This document shows, piece after piece, positions 5,793 to 8,286 of a DNA stretch of 8,286 nucleotides. The notes beneath the pieces are model-generated. The model saw only the letters and a list, made by a program, of their open reading frames with translations, had not been told where the DNA came from and ran no database searches. Made by a program: the position numbers and the translations under genes. Source of the DNA: Burkholderiaceae bacterium (GTDB taxonomy: Bacteria; Pseudomonadota; Gammaproteobacteria; Burkholderiales; Burkholderiaceae_D); NCBI GenBank assembly GCA_014379395.1, contig JACMLV010000660.1:1-8286 (forward strand), read 5' to 3'. Position 1 is the first letter of the stretch, and each line of letters begins with the position of its first letter.

Positions 5793-6266
5793 ATGCATTA
5801 TTGGTTGATGAAGTCCGAGCCGGACGAAGTCAGTATCGACGACCTGATGGCCGCCCCCGGCCAGACGCTGCCGTGGTTCGGCGTGCGCAACTATCAGGCC
5901 CGCAACTTCATGCGCGACGCGCTGCAAGTGGGCGACGGCGTGCTGTTCTACCACTCGAGCTGCGCGACGCCGGGCGTGGCCGGGCTGGCCGAAGTGGCCA
6001 GCACGCCCTATCCCGACCGGACCCAGTTCGAGCGCGACGGCAAATATTTCGATCCGAAGGCGACGCTGGAACAGCCGCGCTGGGTCAGCGTCGACGTGCG
6101 CGGCGTGCGCAAGACGCCGCTTCTGTCGCTGGCGCGAATGCGCGCCATGCCCGGCCTGGAGCACATGGCCGTGCTGCAGAAGGGCAGCCGGCTTTCCATC
6201 ACGCCGGTCACGGCCGAAGAATGGCGCCTGATCACCGAGCGCCTGCAAGCCGGGGAGGCCCACTGA
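5793..6266 (+). CDS. EVE-domain protein (thymocyte nuclear protein 1 family)
   Basis: This 157-residue protein consists of a single EVE domain (PUA-like fold). Family motifs are clear: YWLMKSEPDEVSIDDL (3-18), WFGVRNYQARNFMRD (28-42), GDGVLFYHSS (47-56), GVAGLAEV (61-68), YPDRTQF (73-79), KYFDP (84-88), PRWVSVDV (95-102) and RLSITPV (133-139). EVE domains bind modified bases in DNA or RNA through an aromatic pocket. W4, W28 and F29 are candidate pocket residues. The cellular role of these stand-alone bacterial forms is not settled. The ATG at 5793 has AGGAG nine bases upstream and begins exactly at the family start. An upstream in-frame ATG at 5760 is rejected. The stop overlaps the next gene's ATG by one base. 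In E. coli, ygfA/fthC follows ssrS, so this neighbour differs. Confidence 0.93.
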   Translation: MHYWLMKSEPDEVSIDDLMAAPGQTLPWFGVRNYQARNFMRDALQVGDGVLFYHSSCATPGVAGLAEVASTPYPDRTQFERDGKYFDPKATLEQPRWVSVDVRGVRKTPLLSLARMRAMPGLEHMAVLQKGSRLSITPVTAEEWRLITERLQAGEAH

Positions 6267-7069
6267 TGGACTGGAGCCTGATCCTGATTTTGCTGCTCAT
6301 GGGCGCCTTCGGCGGCTTCGCGGCCGGCCTGCTCGGCATCGGCGGCGGCATGGTGCTGGTGCCCTTCATCACCATGATCTTCACCGCCAAGCACTTCCCG
6401 CCCGAGGTGGTCGTGCACATGGCGATCGCCACCTCGCTGGCCACCATCATGTTCACCTCGATGTCCTCGGTGCGCGCCCACCACGCCCACGGCGCGGTGC
6501 GCTGGGACATCGTCAAGCTGCTCGCGCCCGGCATCCTGCTCGGCTCCTGGATCGGGCCCTGGCTCGGCAAGCAGATGAACTCGTCGGCGCTGGCGCTGTT
6601 TTTCGGCGTCTTCGTGGCGTTCTCGGCCACGCAGATGCTGCTCGGAAAAAAGCCGGCCGGCAGCCGCGAGCTGCCCGGCACGCCCGGCCTGTTCGCCGCC
6701 GGCGGCGTGATCGGCGTCATGTCCGGCGTGCTGGGCGCGGGCGGCGGCTTCATCTCGGTGCCGTTCATGAGCTGGTGCAACGTGAAGATCCACAACGCGG
6801 TCGCCACCAGCGCCGCGCTCGGCTTCCCGATCGCGCTGGCGGGCACGCTGTCGAACGTGTATTTCGGCCTCAACGCGCCGAACCTGCCGGCCTATTCGCT
6901 CGGCTTCATCTACCTGCCGGCGCTGGCGGTGATCGTCGCCGCCAGCGTGACGATGGCGCCGCTCGGCGCGCGCACCGCGCACAAGCTGCCGGTGGCCTCG
7001 CTCAAGAAGGCCTTCGCGATCATCCTGTACATGCTGGCCAGCTACATGCTGTGGAAGGGCCTGCACTAA
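6266..7069 (+). CDS. TauE/SafE (TSUP) family inner-membrane transporter
   Basis: This 267-residue integral membrane protein has about eight hydrophobic segments (roughly 3-25, 50-68, 83-103, 108-126, 143-163, 185-201, 212-232, 248-263). The two halves are homologous, as the family requires: GAFGGFAAGLLGIGGGMVLVPF (13-34) is echoed by GVIGVMSGVLGAGGGFISVPF (147-167), and IATSLATIM by VATSAALGF. Members move organic or inorganic sulfur anions such as sulfite and sulfoacetate, or are uncharacterised. The substrate here cannot be read. The ATG at 6266 overlaps the EVE stop (TGATG) and has GGGGAGG upstream, so the two are translationally coupled. Some automated pipelines would call it a sulfite exporter, which is only a family-level name. 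It converges on lgt with just 37 bp between and no convincing terminator. Confidence 0.92.
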   Translation: MDWSLILILLLMGAFGGFAAGLLGIGGGMVLVPFITMIFTAKHFPPEVVVHMAIATSLATIMFTSMSSVRAHHAHGAVRWDIVKLLAPGILLGSWIGPWLGKQMNSSALALFFGVFVAFSATQMLLGKKPAGSRELPGTPGLFAAGGVIGVMSGVLGAGGGFISVPFMSWCNVKIHNAVATSAALGFPIALAGTLSNVYFGLNAPNLPAYSLGFIYLPALAVIVAASVTMAPLGARTAHKLPVASLKKAFAIILYMLASYMLWKGLH

Positions 7070-7106
7070 GCCCACGGTCGGGCAAGCCGGCCGGCGCCAG
7101 CGGGAT

Positions 7107-7931
7107 TTAGCGCTGCGCCGACAGCGGCGCGCCGCCGGCGGTTTTGAACTTGTAGGCCAGCAGCAGCATCGCGATGCCGGCCACGATCATCGGCAAGGAC
7201 AGCATCTGCCCCGACGAGATCGTCACGCCGGCGAAGCCGACCTCGTAATCGGGCGTGCGGAAGTATTCGGTGAAAAAGCGCGCGCAGCCGTAGAGCAGGG
7301 TGAACATCGCGCCGACCGCCATCCGAGGGCGCTGCTTGCGCGCGTACAGCCATAAAATCACGAACACCAGCACGCCGTCGACGAGCGCCTGATACAGCGG
7401 CGACGGATGGCGCGGCAACTGGTCGACGTTCGGCCAGATCATGGCCCACGGCAAGCTGGCGTCGGCGATACGGCCCGGCAGCTCGGCGTTGATGAAGTTG
7501 CCGATGCGCCCGGCCGCGTAGCCCAGCGGCACCATCGGCGCGATGAAGTCGTACACGTCGAACAGGTTGCGCCCGGCCTTGCGCGCCCACAGCGCCATCG
7601 CCAGCATCACGCCCAGAAAGCCGCCGTGGAACGACATGCCGCCGTGCCAGACGGCGAAAATCTCGAGCGGATTGGCGAAGAAGAAGGCCGGGCGGTAAAA
7701 CAGCACCTCGCCCAGCCGGCCGCCCACCACCACCCCCAGCATGCCGTAGAACAGCATGTCGTCGAGATCCTCGTTCCGCCAGTTCAGCTTGGCGATGTGC
7801 GGCTGGCGGATGCGCAGCCGGCCGAGCGCGATGAACAGGCCGAAGGCGAGCACGTACATCAGGCCGTACCAGTGGATTTGAACCGGCCCGAGCGCGATGG
7901 CGATCGGGTTGGGCAGCGGATGAATCAGCAT
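7107..7931 (-). CDS. lgt: Prolipoprotein diacylglyceryl transferase Lgt
   Basis: This inner-membrane enzyme transfers diacylglycerol from phosphatidylglycerol to the lipobox cysteine, the first step of lipoprotein maturation. It has 274 residues, within the family range. Hallmarks are HWYGLMYVLAF (20-30), GGRLGEVLFY (70-79), WHGGMSFHGG (95-104, with H102 matching the essential His of E. coli), the signature GRIGNFINAELPGR (141-154, with R142), HPSPLYQ (175-181) and FFTEYFRTPD (219-228, with R225). About seven membrane segments are expected. The ATG at 7931 lies seven bases inside the end of the lysR-type gene. Its Shine-Dalgarno is weak (GAGAAAG), so translation may depend on coupling to the upstream gene. 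No promoter is visible in front of it. Confidence 0.97.
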   Translation of the reverse strand: MLIHPLPNPIAIALGPVQIHWYGLMYVLAFGLFIALGRLRIRQPHIAKLNWRNEDLDDMLFYGMLGVVVGGRLGEVLFYRPAFFFANPLEIFAVWHGGMSFHGGFLGVMLAMALWARKAGRNLFDVYDFIAPMVPLGYAAGRIGNFINAELPGRIADASLPWAMIWPNVDQLPRHPSPLYQALVDGVLVFVILWLYARKQRPRMAVGAMFTLLYGCARFFTEYFRTPDYEVGFAGVTISSGQMLSLPMIVAGIAMLLLAYKFKTAGGAPLSAQR

Positions 7932-8286
7932 AAAGTGTTCTTTCTCAGTAATTCCAAAAAGCCGCGCAGCACCGGCGCGTCGTTGTCGCGGCGCCAGGCC
8001 AGGCCGGTTTCGACCAGCGGCGTCGGGTTCGCCAGCGCCCGGTATTCTACGCCGGGGCGCATCAGGTTCGACACCGATTGTGGCACAAGGGCGATGCCCA
8101 TCCCGGCCGAGACCAGGCCGACGATGGTTTGCATCTGGATCGCCTCCTGGCCGATGGCCGGCGTGACGCCGGCGCCGCCGAACACCGACAGGATGGCGTC
8201 GTGCAGCGCCGGCGCGATGGCGCGCGGGAAAATGATCAAGGGCAGCGGCGGCAGCGCCGCCAGCTCGACCGGGCCGCCGCCGGCCA
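7925..8286 (-). CDS. LysR-type transcriptional regulator (C-terminal part)
   Basis: This is the last 120 or so residues of a LysR-family regulator; the gene runs off the right edge and its DNA-binding N-terminus is outside. The visible part is the second half of the effector-binding domain: ELAALPPLPLIIFPR, then GAGVTPAIGQEAIQMQTIVGLVSAGMGIALVPQSVSNL, then VETGLAWRRDNDAPVLRGFLELLR. The QTIVGLVSAGMGIALVP stretch is a typical family signature, closest to BenM/CatM-like members. The effector and target genes cannot be inferred. A TTG at 8239 is not a start: the conserved reading frame continues to the window edge. The stop (TGA, 7925-7927) lies inside lgt, a seven-base overlap, so regulator and lgt are probably co-transcribed. 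Confidence 0.9.
   Translation of the reverse strand, partial: AGGGPVELAALPPLPLIIFPRAIAPALHDAILSVFGGAGVTPAIGQEAIQMQTIVGLVSAGMGIALVPQSVSNLMRPGVEYRALANPTPLVETGLAWRRDNDAPVLRGFLELLRKNTLC

Noticed and set aside
5711..7069. Extended start for the permease giving a 452-residue protein
   Set aside because: The added N-terminal part is the EVE gene read in the wrong frame and is Arg/Ala-rich. The ATG at 6266 has a good ribosome site and begins at the family start.
6008..7075. Minus-strand open frame of 355 codons opposite the permease gene
   Set aside because: Low-complexity Arg/His/Gln/Glu-rich translation. The + frame encodes a convincing two-half membrane transporter.
7070..7106. Terminator between the permease and lgt
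   Set aside because: GC-rich short repeats are present (GCCGGCCGGC at 7087-7096) but there is no adequate stem with a U tract.
8237..8239. TTG as start of the LysR-type gene
   Set aside because: The conserved effector-domain frame continues upstream to the window edge, so the gene is partial and this codon is internal.

Overview
The window is GC-rich chromosomal DNA from a Gram-negative bacterium. The gene content and order (groES-groEL under a CIRCE operator, a ZapB-like gene and zapA followed by 6S RNA, then an EVE-domain gene, and lgt) fit a betaproteobacterium. Protein flavour suggests Oxalobacteraceae (Massilia/Duganella/Janthinobacterium-like). The taxonomic call is inference from gene order and protein similarity recalled from memory, not from a search.

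Layout. Positions 1-99 are a striking G-free, AT-rich stretch with heptamer repeats. It joins abruptly to the C-terminal half of an alpha-D-glucose phosphomutase (about 100-858, +), which lacks its catalytic N-terminal part here. A perfect bidirectional terminator (892-917) separates it from a minus-strand pair: a class I SAM methyltransferase (2327-1518), then a small membrane-anchored protein of unknown function (1458-934). A strong terminator (2449-2484) ends the groES-groEL operon (4530-2533, -). That operon is driven by overlapping sigma70/sigma32-like promoter elements with a perfect CIRCE, plus a second, decayed CIRCE copy 25 bp away. A divergent region leads rightwards to a coiled-coil ZapB-like gene (4914-5159), zapA (5156-5467), the 6S RNA gene ssrS (about 5516-5691) with its own promoter and terminator, an EVE-domain protein (5793-6266) and a TauE/SafE-type membrane permease (6266-7069). 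On the minus strand at the right edge, the C-terminus of a LysR-type regulator (7925-8286, partial) overlaps the start of lgt (7931-7107), which converges on the permease gene.

How the parts work together. Most of the window is housekeeping: protein folding (GroESL), Z-ring assembly (ZapA and partner), global control of RNA polymerase (6S RNA), lipoprotein maturation (Lgt) and glucose-1-phosphate/glucose-6-phosphate interconversion (Pgm, if intact elsewhere). I see no phage, transposase, CRISPR or defence island. The features most worth a second look are the broken pgm with its G-free junction, the tandem CIRCE, the possible leaderless ZapB-like transcript, and the 6S-EVE-permease linkage.
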